From CAUZIB01 sp963663925 (GTDB lineage Bacteria > Acidobacteriota > Vicinamibacteria > Vicinamibacterales > UBA8438), in NCBI GenBank assembly GCA_965237405.1, contig OZ250139.1, positions 744,001-808,000 of the forward strand: 64,000 bases of DNA. Direction: 5' to 3'. A program made the position numbers and the translations under genes. Under the pieces are notes generated by a model. The model was not told where the DNA came from and did no database searches. It worked only from the letters and a program-made list of their open reading frames with translations. Numbering within the stretch: the stretch's first letter is position 1; the number at the start of each line of letters is the position of its first letter. Of the stretch, positions 36,212-45,509 are shown piece after piece.

Positions 36212-37204
36212 ATGTGTCATCGAGTTCTGGTGTTTGCAAGCGTGATGGCGGTGTTGGTCGCGCTTGTGTGGCTGGGTGCTGCACCCGCGGTCGCGCAGAC
36301 CGTTCCGCCGAGAACGGCGTGGGGTCAACCGGATCTACAGGGGATCTGGGATTTTCGTATCATCACACCGCTCGAACGGCCAGAGGAGTTGGGGGACCAG
36401 GCGTTCCTGACAGAGGAAGAAGCTGCCAATCTCCAGCAAGAAACGGTCGACCGGAACGATTGGCTCCTGAACCGTCCCGCCGAAAGAACGGCGGTTAGTG
36501 ACCAGGTGGATAGGCGGGCAGATGGCACACCCGGCTTCTATAACAACTTTTGGCTCGATGAGGGAGTCACTACTGTTGGCACGAGGCGAACGTCGCTAAT
36601 CGTGGAGCCGCCAAACGGGAGGGTTCCGGACCTGTCGCCAGTTGGGCAGCAAAGAGCAGATGCCAGACGGGAGTATCAGCGTGAGCATCCGTCTGATTCA
36701 TGGTTGGACCGAAACGCGGCAGATCGCTGCATTGTGGGCTTCAACGCTGGCCCACCTATCACGCCGCTCGGCTACAACCAGAATATGCAGGTCTTCCAAA
36801 CGCCGGACCACGTCGTATTGGTTACTGAGATGGTTCATACGGCTCGTGTTGTGGCCCTCGGTGGGCGTCCTGTTCTCGGAGAGGGTATCCGCCAGTGGTC
36901 GGGGGATTCGCGCGGCTATTGGGAGGGTGAGACCCTAGTTGTCGAGACCTCGAATTTTAACGTCGAGAGACGGTGGAGAGGGTCGACCGAGACGATGAAG
37001 CTAGTCGAACGCTTCACTCGTGTTGACGCTGACACTCTTGAGTACACGTTCACGGTCACCGATCCGGAGACTTGGACGAGCGCATGGACGGCGTCCATCC
37101 CGATGCGGCGAACCGATGTTCCGATGTACGAGTACGCGTGCCACGAAGGGAACTACAGCATGGTCGGTATCTTGGGTGGCGCGCGCGCAGACGATACAAA
37201 GTAG
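36212..37204 (+). CDS. Secreted protein of an unnamed family, paralog 1
   Basis: The 330-residue product has a signal peptide (ending near PAVAQT) and then RTAWGQPDLQGIWDF and ITPLERPEEL, which recur in three other genes here (39.8, 45.5 and 55.3 kb). Later shared blocks are RRTSLIVEPPNGRVPDLS, DRCIVGFNAGPP, NQNMQVFQTPDHVVLVTEMV, IRQWSGDSRGYWEGETLVVE, KLVERFTRVDADTLEYTFTV and YEYACHEGNYSM. No known catalytic motif is seen. A conserved Cys in the middle and the Cys-His of the C-terminal block could form a disulfide or bind metal. It converges with a PQQ dehydrogenase gene. I do not know the function. Confidence 0.85.
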   Translation: MCHRVLVFASVMAVLVALVWLGAAPAVAQTVPPRTAWGQPDLQGIWDFRIITPLERPEELGDQAFLTEEEAANLQQETVDRNDWLLNRPAERTAVSDQVDRRADGTPGFYNNFWLDEGVTTVGTRRTSLIVEPPNGRVPDLSPVGQQRADARREYQREHPSDSWLDRNAADRCIVGFNAGPPITPLGYNQNMQVFQTPDHVVLVTEMVHTARVVALGGRPVLGEGIRQWSGDSRGYWEGETLVVETSNFNVERRWRGSTETMKLVERFTRVDADTLEYTFTVTDPETWTSAWTASIPMRRTDVPMYEYACHEGNYSMVGILGGARADDTK

Positions 37205-37661
37205 TGATCACGCATCAGAGGGCGTGACCGATGGGCGCGTCTATGTCCTCAAGCGAAAGATGCGTGTTACCTCCGACACTGCATTCTCGGTGACCGACGA
37301 GTTCTCGTTGGGCGGCGGCGTCACTTCGGCATCTTGGCACTGGTTCGTACATCCGTGCCAACTGAGAACGCACCGTCTCAAGATGACCCGTGGCAGACAC
37401 TGGGCACGGAGATCCGCTGGCAATCTCGTTCCCTGCTGATCTGATAGAGTGCGAATAACGGCTTGGGTTAGGTGGTCGGATCTTAGTCGTACTGTTTAGC
37501 GGTGAAGAAGGCTTTCCACCGCAATATCACATCCTTCAATTACCATGGCATCGACAACCTTCTTTCGGGTTGCAAATGGCCCGCCGAGTTCTGGGTCCTC
37601 TGACAATTGAGCTGTTACGTCTACGGGTCGGTACTCGAGACGATAAAAGCTTGGTGTCGAT
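37205..37661. other. 457-base intergenic region
   Basis: No convincing gene. On the minus strand, 37496-37705 is open and includes a stretch reading SEDPELGGPFATRKKVVDAM that looks a little protein-like. It overlaps the end of the quinoprotein gene and has no start signal. It may be a relic of a longer gene. I see no terminator with a T-run. Confidence 0.4.
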
Positions 37662-39443
37662 TCAGTCGAGGCTCGGTAAGGCGAACACGAACAGGTTATT
37701 GCCATTGCTCGGTCGAAGTTCTGGCGTTAGGCTAAGAAAACTGGGTGTGGTTGCGGCGCCTCCGGTGCTCACGGCCACGTACTGGCGTCCGTCGACCGCA
37801 TAGCTGATGGGAAAGCCAGAAACCGGTGAGCCAAGATTGATCTCCCATAACACATCGCCGGTTTCGTGATCGAAAGCCCGGAACCGTCCGTTCGCGTCAC
37901 CACCGAAGACCAGTCCGCCACCGGTTGCTACTAGCGACAGCGTTGCCGCCCGCTGTTCGTGCAACCACACAGTTTCACCGGTTTCGGCCGATACGGCGTA
38001 GACCGATCCAAGCTGGTCGGTGCCAGGTGCGAACTCATGTCGAACGGCCAGCGCGTAGATTCGGTGGGACGCATCAGGGGAAGTCGTGGCGAGCAACCGC
38101 TGGCACATGTTGCGAAGCGGGAAGTACATCGTATTCGTCAGCGGGCTGTAGGCGCCGGCTTCCCAGTCCTTCCCGCCATGCATATTGGGGCAGACAAGGA
38201 TTTGTTGGCCTTCCGAGGTAAAGATCACTTCCGCGTTCTCTGTTACGGCACCGGTCGCCCCGTCGATCTCGCTGATCACATTCTGTGCAACGGTTGGCGT
38301 GGCCCAGAGAAACTCGCCCGTTTCACGATCGAGCGTATAGACCACACCGGTCTTCCCTGGAATGCCAGTTATTACTTTTCGAACCTCGCCCGGTTCGAGT
38401 CGTGGATTGATCCAACTAACCGCATCGGGATTCGGAGCAACTGGTGTATCGACGAGCATGCGCTCGAATGGATGATCGAGGTCCCAGTGGTCGTTCAAAT
38501 GCTGGTAGTACCAGCGGATTGCCCCGGTGTCGACGTCGAGCGCGAGTGTCGAATTATGGTAGAGGTGCGTGTTATTGATACCGCCAAGCATGAACTTAGG
38601 GGCCGGTGAAGTGACCGAAGTGCCCTGGTAGATCAACTGGAGGTCGGGGTCGTAGCTGGGCGGCATCCAGGTACCAACATGAACTCGTTCCTGGAACGGC
38701 ACGCCACCCCAGGTTTCATCTCCTGGTTCACCTGGTGCCGGTATGGTCCGCCGCCGCCACAGTTCTTGTCCGGTTCGCGCGTCGTGCGCCACGATGACGC
38801 ACGACTCGGGGCCTCCACGTGGCCGGCAGCTTCGTCCTGATATCACTTTGCCGTCGGCAATGATCGGACCCGAACTGTGTCCGGCCGGATTCACCTGGTA
38901 GTCGAGAATTTGTGTTTCCCAAGCGATTTCTCCGGTCGTGGCATCGAGCCCAAACACGTAGTCATCGTCGCTGGTGTTGATAATGAATCGGTCGAAGATT
39001 GCAATATTTCGATTATTGGCCGAGTTACCGCCCACGTAGTCGTAGACATCGTCCGGGAGATCGCGACGATGGTCCCACTTCAGGTCGCCGGTTACGGCAT
39101 CCATGGCCTGAATGACGTCGCGCGCCTGCGGCATGTACAGGATGCCGTCGTAGACCAGTGGTGTCCCTTCCTGACGTCCGGCCGCGAGCGCTCGTGTCCA
39201 CACCATCTGTAGCGTGTCCACGTTCTCGCGAGTAATCTGGTCAAGTGGGCTGTAACCCCAGCTATCGAGTGTCCGGCGCCACATCAACCAATAATCCGGT
39301 GACGGGTCCGCAAGCATTGCGTCGGTAACCGGCGTGAAGTTAGTTGTGGATTGTGCATGCCCCGGGTCGAGGATGGCCCCCTGCAGGACGAGAAGGAGCA
39401 AGAGCACGACGGTGCTCGGAACAATTAGACGGTGTAGGCGCAT
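37662..39443 (-). CDS. PQQ-dependent dehydrogenase (quinoprotein), periplasmic
   Basis: The 593-residue product has a signal peptide (MRLHRLIVPSTVVLLLLLVL, cleaved near GHAQS) followed by an eight-bladed PQQ propeller. Landmarks are LMWRRTLDSWGYSPLDQITR, VIQAMDAVTGDLKWDHRRDL, SADDYVFALDATTG-like blades, GELWRRRT-like repeats and HLNDHWDLDHPFER. TGVVYTLDRETGEFLW and GLVFGGDANGRFRAFDHETG come late in the protein. It lacks a C-terminal cytochrome c domain. The substrate is probably an alcohol or sugar, but nothing fixes it. ATG 39443 is preferred because GAGG lies 8 bases upstream. A close paralog is at 56.2-58.0 kb. It is flanked by two members of the unnamed secreted family. Confidence 0.92.
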   Translation of the reverse strand: MRLHRLIVPSTVVLLLLLVLQGAILDPGHAQSTTNFTPVTDAMLADPSPDYWLMWRRTLDSWGYSPLDQITRENVDTLQMVWTRALAAGRQEGTPLVYDGILYMPQARDVIQAMDAVTGDLKWDHRRDLPDDVYDYVGGNSANNRNIAIFDRFIINTSDDDYVFGLDATTGEIAWETQILDYQVNPAGHSSGPIIADGKVISGRSCRPRGGPESCVIVAHDARTGQELWRRRTIPAPGEPGDETWGGVPFQERVHVGTWMPPSYDPDLQLIYQGTSVTSPAPKFMLGGINNTHLYHNSTLALDVDTGAIRWYYQHLNDHWDLDHPFERMLVDTPVAPNPDAVSWINPRLEPGEVRKVITGIPGKTGVVYTLDRETGEFLWATPTVAQNVISEIDGATGAVTENAEVIFTSEGQQILVCPNMHGGKDWEAGAYSPLTNTMYFPLRNMCQRLLATTSPDASHRIYALAVRHEFAPGTDQLGSVYAVSAETGETVWLHEQRAATLSLVATGGGLVFGGDANGRFRAFDHETGDVLWEINLGSPVSGFPISYAVDGRQYVAVSTGGAATTPSFLSLTPELRPSNGNNLFVFALPSLD

Positions 39444-39752
39444 GCGGTATTCCTCATATGTGACCATGGCTACAATTGCCTGGCGCGGCGAGGATTGATT
39501 CTAACCCCAGATAGCAGCGACGTGAGCACCATCGATGAACTGCTCGCCAACCATGAAACCTACGCCAACACCTTGCATGCTTGGTTGTCGCCGGCATTTC
39601 GCTCGTGATTGATGCGGTCGATTTGATCTGACACCTCTATGGTGACGGTCAGTTGCTCCATCGGTTGGGCTAGAATGATCCCTAACGACAGGCGTATACT
39701 GCGTCCTAGGTAAATGCGGATGCAACCGAACGGTGAGATCAGAGGTGGCAGG
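39444..39752. other. 309-base divergent intergenic region
   Basis: The region lies between the divergent quinoprotein and unnamed-family genes, so it must hold promoters for both. A TATACT hexamer at 39695-39700 is a candidate -10 box for the plus-strand gene, but no TTGACA-like hexamer sits at the right distance. No gene is recognised here. Confidence 0.35.
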
Positions 39753-40754
39753 ATGAAGAGATGTAGTTTCGTGGCTCTGTTGTTCGTCGTCGCGGTTGTC
39801 TCGCTGATTTCAGCCAATGCGGTGGGTCAGCAAGCGCCGCGAACCCCGTGGGGCGATCCGGATTTACAGGGCACGTACACCAATAAGACGATTACCCCGC
39901 TCCAGCGTTCCGAGGATGTAGGTAATAAGGAATTCCTGAGTAAACAAGAAGTGGAAACTCAGGAGCAAGCGCGTCTTGATCGTAACGAGCGTCTCCTCCA
40001 TGCACCTCCGCAGCGCACGGTCGCAGGGGGCAACGTCGGTGGTTACAATAATTTTTGGCTTGATGGTGGAACTCGTCCAACGGGCCGTACGTCGCTGATC
40101 TTTGATCCACCAAATGGCAGACTTCCCCGCCCGACACCAGAGGGTGAGCGGCGACATGCGACCCACAACACGGCGTTTCCCGTTGAGGGCCCGTTCGACT
40201 CGTGGGAGGACCTTGAGCTGAACGATCGTTGCCTTGTCTGGTCCGCTGGTCCGCCGATGCTACCAAGCGCCTACAATAATAATTTCATGATCGTTCAGGC
40301 GCCGGGCTACGTAGCTATCTATGTTGAAATGATTCACGACACCCGAATCATTCCTCTTGATAAGCAGCCGCATCTTCCCGCAGGTATTCGCCAGTGGCAC
40401 GGAGACGCACGCGGTCACTGGGAGGACAACACGCTCGTCGTTGAAACGACGAATCTGTCCAGGACTGAGGCTAACGCGGCCGCCGTTGGCGGCGACCCAA
40501 TCTTGCTACGGGCGGCGAATGGTCGAAAGGACGACACCATTACTGTCACTGAGCGATTTACGCGAGTCAACGGCGGCACCATCCACTACGAATTCACGAT
40601 CGACGATCCCATGCAATGGACGCAGAGCTTTTCGGGCGAGTTTCCCTTAGTGCCGCTGCCGCCGAACGAAGTGATCTATGAATACGCCTGTCACGAGGGG
40701 AACTACAGCATGACGAACATCCTCGGCGGTGCGCGGATCTTGACCACACCCTGA
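39753..40754 (+). CDS. Secreted protein of an unnamed family, paralog 2
   Basis: The 333-residue product starts MKRCSFVALLFVVAVVSLIS, a signal peptide cleaved near AVGQQ, preceded by an AGAGG site. The mature start APRTPWGDPDLQGTYTNKTI and the later RTSLIFDPPNGRLPRPTPEG, LNDRCLVWSAGPPMLPSAYN, IVQAPGYVAIYVEMIHDTRI, GIRQWHGDARGHWEDNTLVV, TVTERFTRVNGGTIHYEFTI and YEYACHEGNYSM define the same family as at 36.2 kb. It ends only 2 bases before the GTG of a PQQ dehydrogenase with a cytochrome domain, so the two are almost certainly translated together. This is the strongest physical link between the family and quinoproteins in the window. Confidence 0.88.
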   Translation: MKRCSFVALLFVVAVVSLISANAVGQQAPRTPWGDPDLQGTYTNKTITPLQRSEDVGNKEFLSKQEVETQEQARLDRNERLLHAPPQRTVAGGNVGGYNNFWLDGGTRPTGRTSLIFDPPNGRLPRPTPEGERRHATHNTAFPVEGPFDSWEDLELNDRCLVWSAGPPMLPSAYNNNFMIVQAPGYVAIYVEMIHDTRIIPLDKQPHLPAGIRQWHGDARGHWEDNTLVVETTNLSRTEANAAAVGGDPILLRAANGRKDDTITVTERFTRVNGGTIHYEFTIDDPMQWTQSFSGEFPLVPLPPNEVIYEYACHEGNYSMTNILGGARILTTP

Positions 40755-40756
40755 TT

Positions 40757-42778
40757 GTGACCCCAGCTCGGCGCTGCCTGATTCTCTCGGCGTTGATCCT
40801 GAGTGCCTGCACACCTGTCCAGCAGGACGTTGACTGGCCCGTCTACCTCGGCGATTCGGGCCGTCGCCACTACTCCACGCTGAATCAAATCAATCGAGAT
40901 AACGTAGACCAGCTCCAACTTGCATGGGTTTACAACTCCGGTGAGTCGAGAGGTAGTAGTTCAACCATGTACACGAGTCCGCTAGTCATTGACGGCGTAC
41001 TCTACGGCTTATCCCCCAGGCTCGCGGCATTTGCCTTGAACGCGGCCACGGGTGAAGAGTTGTGGCGATTTGATCCAGGCCTTAGGGGGGGGAGTCAACG
41101 TGGATTGATGTGGTGGGAGAAAGATGGGGAACGGCGTATCTTCTACGCGGCTGGCCGCGAGCTGGTCTCGTTGAATGCGACGGACGGAAAGCCGATTGGG
41201 AGTTTTGGTGAGAATGGACGTCTTGATCTCACGCCGAGCGGCGAACACATAGGTTACATCGGCGTGAGCGTTCCAGGCCTTGTATTTGCGGACAACATCA
41301 TTCTTGGGTTTTCCACTAATGAGACGGCCGAGGCGTTTCCCGGTTCCATCCGAGCCTTCAGCGCCATCGATGGTGAGCTGGTGTGGCAATTTGACACCAT
41401 TCCGGCTCCAGGGGGACCAGGCTCCGAGACGTGGGCGGAAGGGTCACTGGAACGAGCAGGTGGTGCGAACGTGTGGACGGGCATGGCACTTGATGAAGAG
41501 CGAGGGCTTCTGTTTGCACCGACCGGATCCGCGACTCCAGACTTCTACGGCGCGAACCGGTTGGGTGACAATCTGTACGCGAATTGCTTATTGGCGCTTG
41601 ACGCTCGGACGGGTGAACTCAAGTGGCACTACCAGGTCGTTCGCCACGATCTGTGGGATCGCGACAACCCGTCGCCACCAACACTAGTGCAGCTTGACCG
41701 AGACGGCCAAACGGTTGATGCAGTTTCGCTCACGACGAAATCAGGTCACCTGTACTTGTTCGATCGAGAAACGGGCGAATCGTTGTACCCGATCGTTGAG
41801 GTTACGACGCTGCCCAGCACGTTGCCAGGCGAGGTGCCGGCGCCGACTCAGCCGGTGTCGACCATAGCCTTTACACGTCAGATGTTCGAGATTACGAACC
41901 TCAATGAAGCCGCAACGAACGCCGTCCAGAGGACGATCGAAGATTGGGACCTACGGCTATGGGCGCCGCCGCGGGTTGGAACCCTACTTTTTCATCCGTG
42001 GTACGACGGCGGTGCCGAGTGGGGCGGATCTGCTTTCGATCCGACCAATAACCACTTGATCCTCAATGCGAACGACGTGACTGGCATTCTCGAGCTGACT
42101 GAAGTCCCGATTGGGTTCAGCGAATATGGCACCTACGCGCAGCATTGCGGCAGCTGCCACGGGTTGGATCGAGAAGGTACCGAAAACACCCCTTCGCTCG
42201 TAGGCATCCGTGACCGCTTGAACGTCGGTCAGATTGACGAGATCATTCATGAGGGCAGTGGGCGTATGCCTGGTTTTGCCCATCTCGGGGATGAAGAACG
42301 TCAGGGAATTCTGCGGTACATGTCCGCACGGGAGCCTGTAATCGATGAGCCGACAACGAAGGTCACGTACGTGCTGGACGGATATAAGTACCTTCGCGAT
42401 CACGAAGGCCTGCCTGGTAACACACCGCCCTGGGGAACATTGAATTCGATCGATCTCGCGACCGGCGAGATCGTCTGGACGGTGCCATTCGGGAATTATC
42501 CCTCGCACCCGGATCTCGGCTTCGGAGCCGTCAACTACGGCGGACCTGTCGTGACAGCATCCGGCTTGATCTTCATCGCGGCGACGCCCGACAGAATATT
42601 TCATGCCTACGACACGCAGGACGGCCAGGTTCTTTGGGAAGCCAATCTAACGGCGGCCGGCTTCTCGACGCCGGCGGTCTATAGCGTCCACGGTAAGCAA
42701 TTCGTGGTAATTGCGGCTGGCGGCGGTCGGATGGGTCCGCCATCTAGTGGGGAGTACTTCGCATTCAGTCTGCCATGA
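40757..42778 (+). CDS. PQQ-dependent dehydrogenase with inserted cytochrome c domain, lipoprotein
   Basis: The 673-residue product begins with a lipobox signal (LILSALILSACTPVQQ) and then a quinoprotein propeller (DWPVYLGDSGRRHYSTLNQI, LAWVYNSGESRG, LFDRETGESLYPIVEV, HDLWDRDNPSPPTLV). A c-type heme motif CGSCHGLDREGTENTPS starts near residue 464, with a possible axial Met in GRMPGFAHLGDEER. The final blades follow (ATGEIVWTVPFGNYP, ATPDRIFHAYDTQDGQVLWE). The heme domain lies within the propeller sequence rather than at the end. It could pass electrons to a membrane oxidase. The GTG start is 2 bases after the preceding stop. The sugar or alcohol substrate is not known. Confidence 0.92.
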   Translation: MTPARRCLILSALILSACTPVQQDVDWPVYLGDSGRRHYSTLNQINRDNVDQLQLAWVYNSGESRGSSSTMYTSPLVIDGVLYGLSPRLAAFALNAATGEELWRFDPGLRGGSQRGLMWWEKDGERRIFYAAGRELVSLNATDGKPIGSFGENGRLDLTPSGEHIGYIGVSVPGLVFADNIILGFSTNETAEAFPGSIRAFSAIDGELVWQFDTIPAPGGPGSETWAEGSLERAGGANVWTGMALDEERGLLFAPTGSATPDFYGANRLGDNLYANCLLALDARTGELKWHYQVVRHDLWDRDNPSPPTLVQLDRDGQTVDAVSLTTKSGHLYLFDRETGESLYPIVEVTTLPSTLPGEVPAPTQPVSTIAFTRQMFEITNLNEAATNAVQRTIEDWDLRLWAPPRVGTLLFHPWYDGGAEWGGSAFDPTNNHLILNANDVTGILELTEVPIGFSEYGTYAQHCGSCHGLDREGTENTPSLVGIRDRLNVGQIDEIIHEGSGRMPGFAHLGDEERQGILRYMSAREPVIDEPTTKVTYVLDGYKYLRDHEGLPGNTPPWGTLNSIDLATGEIVWTVPFGNYPSHPDLGFGAVNYGGPVVTASGLIFIAATPDRIFHAYDTQDGQVLWEANLTAAGFSTPAVYSVHGKQFVVIAAGGGRMGPPSSGEYFAFSLP

Positions 42779-42794
42779 GCGTTAATGTGGCAAC

Positions 42795-44726
42795 GTGAAG
42801 GCGTCACGGAGACAACGCATGCGCGGTCGCATGTTCTTGCTACTAAGCGTTCGGGGACAAATGGTAGCGGCGGCTACTGCACTGGTACTGCTGATCTTTG
42901 TCGCTTGGTCATCGCCGGCCAGAACTGAATCGCTCACCCAAGCACAGCCGACGGAGGGGGAGGCCGCACTCCGACCACCATTCCTCGACCCTTCGCGCAA
43001 CGCCTACTTTGGTGATTTGCACGTACACACCAGCTGGTCGCTGGACTCCTACATTATGGGTGGTAACCGAGACGGTCCAACCGTGGCCTACCGATATGGT
43101 CGCGGCGACCCGATCGCGAGGTCGGACGGAAACGTGGTGCGTCTGGGCGTGCCCCTTGACTTTATGGCGGTGACGGACCATGACGGCACGCTTGGAGAAG
43201 TCCATCTCTGTGAGGATGTCAGTGACCCTGCCTACGACACACCGACGTGTCGGGACATTCGCACCCAGCAAGTGTTCGGATCGCACTACGCCCAGTACCA
43301 CAAGAGGGGACGACGCCCTCCAGAGATTTGCGGAGAGGATGGCATCGGTCCGCAGAACGAGTGCTACGAGCGCTCTCGGAACCTGTGGCAGGAGATCCAG
43401 GAGAACGCCGATGCGTTCTATGAACCGGGTCGGTTCACCACGTTCCCGGGATTCGAGTGGACGGCCAGTCCTCCAGGGTATGGTCATTTGCATCGAAACG
43501 TGATCTTCGAAGGGCGTGCGGTACCCGAGTGGGGCGGATCGTCAGTGGAAATGCAGAATCGGCCAGAGCGGCTCTGGCAATGGCTCAAGTCCGCCTGCAT
43601 CGGTGAGTGTCGGGTGGTGGCCATTCCGCACAACTTGAACCTAAGCGCGGGAGTCGCGTTTGCCGAGTCGGGCTGGGCGCCGCATACGCCGGAGATCCTC
43701 AGGCTCCGCGCCTGGGCCGAACCACTGGTCGAGATTCATCAGATTAAGGGCAGCTCCGAGTGTTATCTGGGCCTTGGCACGACCGATGAGGAATGCAACT
43801 TCGAGAACTACATTCCCATCTGCGAACCTGGGCACCGAGAAGGTCGTCCGGATCACTACGCTCGGTGTGCCCATGCGTCTGACTACGTTCGCAACGCCCT
43901 GAAGACCGGCTTGCTGCTGGAAGCCGAATACGGCGTGAACCCGTTCAAGTTTGGTGTCCTCGCAAGTACGGACGACCACCAGAGCTTGCCAGGGGGGACC
44001 GCCGAGAATGACTTCACGGAACGGCCTATGAAATTCGGTACTACTGGTATGTGGACGGCGGGCCGGACGGCGGGCGATCAACCCGATGGCGGGAATGCGG
44101 GCAATCCTGGTGGGCTGGTGGGCGTATGGGCTGAGGAGAACACCCGCAAGTCGATCTTCGATGCACTCCGCCGCAGGGAAACGTTCGGGACCAGCGGTAC
44201 ACGGATCCGCGTCAGGTTCTTTGGTGGATGGGAGTTTGCCCTCGACCTGCACGAGAAGCACAACCTCGTCGAGGATGCGTATCGGACTGGGGTTCCGATG
44301 GGGGCCGACCTGCCGCTGCCACCGTCGGCGGGCGCGGTGCCTCGATTCGTCGTTTGGGCCATGAGGGATGCCGCCAGTGCAAACCTTCAGAAGATCCAGA
44401 TCGTCAAGGGATGGGCTGACGCCGTCGGGCAAACGAACGAACAGATATACGATGTGATCTGCGCCGATGGGTTGGAACCCGATCCCCGGAGTCACCGCTG
44501 CGCCGAAAACGGAGCGCGGGTGGATCTCGCCACCTGTCGCGCTTCCAGCGACGCGGGTTCCGAAGAGCTAAGCACGACCTGGAGCGATCCGGACTTTGAT
44601 TCCTCGAATCGAGCCTTCTACTACGTTCGTGTCTTGGAGAACCCGACCTGTCGTTGGACCGCCTACCGTGCGCTGGCCCGGCAAGCGTCGATACCGGATC
44701 GACCGGTTGTCAAGGAGCGCGCTTAG
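42795..44726 (+). CDS. DUF3604 secreted protein (PHP-like fold)
   Basis: The 643-residue product has a basic N-terminus and a signal or anchor segment (about residues 20-42, VAAATALVLLIFVAWSSPAR). The domain carries metal-binding motifs of a PHP-like hydrolase, YFGDLHVHTSWSLDSYIMGG and LDFMAVTDHDGTLGEVHLC. Other landmarks are FTTFPGFEWTASPPGYGHLH, VAIPHNLNLSAG, FKFGVLASTDDHQSLPGG and DALRRRETFGTSGTRIRVRF. These are typical of the DUF3604 family, whose members are predicted metal-dependent hydrolases of unknown substrate. It starts 17 bases after the cytochrome quinoprotein, so it may belong to the same operon. The start could be GTG 42795 or an ATG a few codons further in. Confidence 0.9.
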   Translation: MKASRRQRMRGRMFLLLSVRGQMVAAATALVLLIFVAWSSPARTESLTQAQPTEGEAALRPPFLDPSRNAYFGDLHVHTSWSLDSYIMGGNRDGPTVAYRYGRGDPIARSDGNVVRLGVPLDFMAVTDHDGTLGEVHLCEDVSDPAYDTPTCRDIRTQQVFGSHYAQYHKRGRRPPEICGEDGIGPQNECYERSRNLWQEIQENADAFYEPGRFTTFPGFEWTASPPGYGHLHRNVIFEGRAVPEWGGSSVEMQNRPERLWQWLKSACIGECRVVAIPHNLNLSAGVAFAESGWAPHTPEILRLRAWAEPLVEIHQIKGSSECYLGLGTTDEECNFENYIPICEPGHREGRPDHYARCAHASDYVRNALKTGLLLEAEYGVNPFKFGVLASTDDHQSLPGGTAENDFTERPMKFGTTGMWTAGRTAGDQPDGGNAGNPGGLVGVWAEENTRKSIFDALRRRETFGTSGTRIRVRFFGGWEFALDLHEKHNLVEDAYRTGVPMGADLPLPPSAGAVPRFVVWAMRDAASANLQKIQIVKGWADAVGQTNEQIYDVICADGLEPDPRSHRCAENGARVDLATCRASSDAGSEELSTTWSDPDFDSSNRAFYYVRVLENPTCRWTAYRALARQASIPDRPVVKERA

Positions 44727-44841
44727 AGCTCGCCGATCTGGTACACGCCCTGAGCCAGCGTCCCGATCTGGTTTGAGGGTGGGTGCCCCGGGACAGCCGA
44801 TAGGACTATTAAGGGTAGGACCCCTTTCTCGGAGGTACACC

Positions 44842-45363
44842 ATGAAGGTGAGTTAAGGATGCCGGGTTCGGGGTGATCGAACTGATCATTATGCCCGTCA
44901 TCGGTATCAGCCTGGCGAGCGGCGTGCCCTCGCTTCTGCGCGTGCGCACAGCAGAAAAAGAAGCCTCGGCGATAGAGTCGGTGCAGACGATCAACGAAGC
45001 CCAGGCAAACTACGCTGCCAGCTGCGGTGGTGGTTTTTTGCGCCGTCGCTGGCCGACCTTGCGACGCCATCAATCGGCACTGCTGATGTTTTTATCGGGT
45101 CTGAGCTAAGTGCCGACCCGTCCATTAGGAGTGGCTATTCGATTGCGCTTACGGCCGGCGCCACGGCGGTAGACGCACCGGCCTCGTGTAACGGGTTAGT
45201 GCCTGGTACCGTTGTGTCTACGTACTTCGTAGGAGCGAATCCAACAGGAACGGGCAGAGAACGATTCTTTGGGACGAACCAGGACGGCACGATCTACCGG
45301 TCGTTGACCGAGGTGGGTGTGACCCAGGCCGGTGCGCCGGTTGGGGCAACGCCGGTGCGGTGA
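44842..45363 (+). pseudogene. Type IV pilin gene broken by frameshifts
   Basis: GGAGG lies 6 bases before ATG 44842. The leader MKVS loses frame at the TT of 44853-44854. Removing one T gives MKVSKDAGFGVIELIIMPVI, a class III prepilin signal with G before F and Glu at the fifth mature position. In that frame follow SLLRVRTAEKEASAIESVQT and INEAQANYAASCGGG. A six-T run at 45034-45039 ends this frame. The next frame gives FAPSLADLATPSIGTADVFI, IRSGYSIALT, VVSTYFVGANPTG and RERFFGTNQDGTIYRSLTEV, which fits an acidobacterial-type pilin C-terminus. It ends at TGA 45361-45363. The coding similarity is high, so the breakage is recent or due to read error. Confidence 0.75.
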
Positions 45364-45397
45364 GTGACGGCGTTCGCGACGAAGCACTTACTTGCTG

Positions 45398-45440
45398 TAC
45401 CGGATACCGGATACCGGATACCGGATGCCGGATGCTCGGA
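45398..45440 (+). repeat. Short tandem repeat, 7-base unit
   Basis: Four exact copies of TACCGGA are followed by two imperfect copies (TGCCGGA and TGCTCGGA). They lie between the pilin pseudogene and the next secreted-family gene. It may vary in copy number. It is not a CRISPR, since there are no spacers. Confidence 0.8.
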
Positions 45441-45509
45441 TGGGTTAGGCGTGCTGAAGGCGGTGCGCCGTTGGGCGTAAGATGGTGATACTGGCAAGTA
45501 GGGAAGGAG

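Noticed and set aside
37496..37705. Minus-strand frame reading EDPELGGPFATRKKVVDAMV
   Set aside because: It overlaps the quinoprotein gene end, lacks a start and ribosome binding site, and matches no family I know.
45398..45440. CRISPR array
   Set aside because: The 7-base repeats are contiguous with no spacers, and no cas genes are present.
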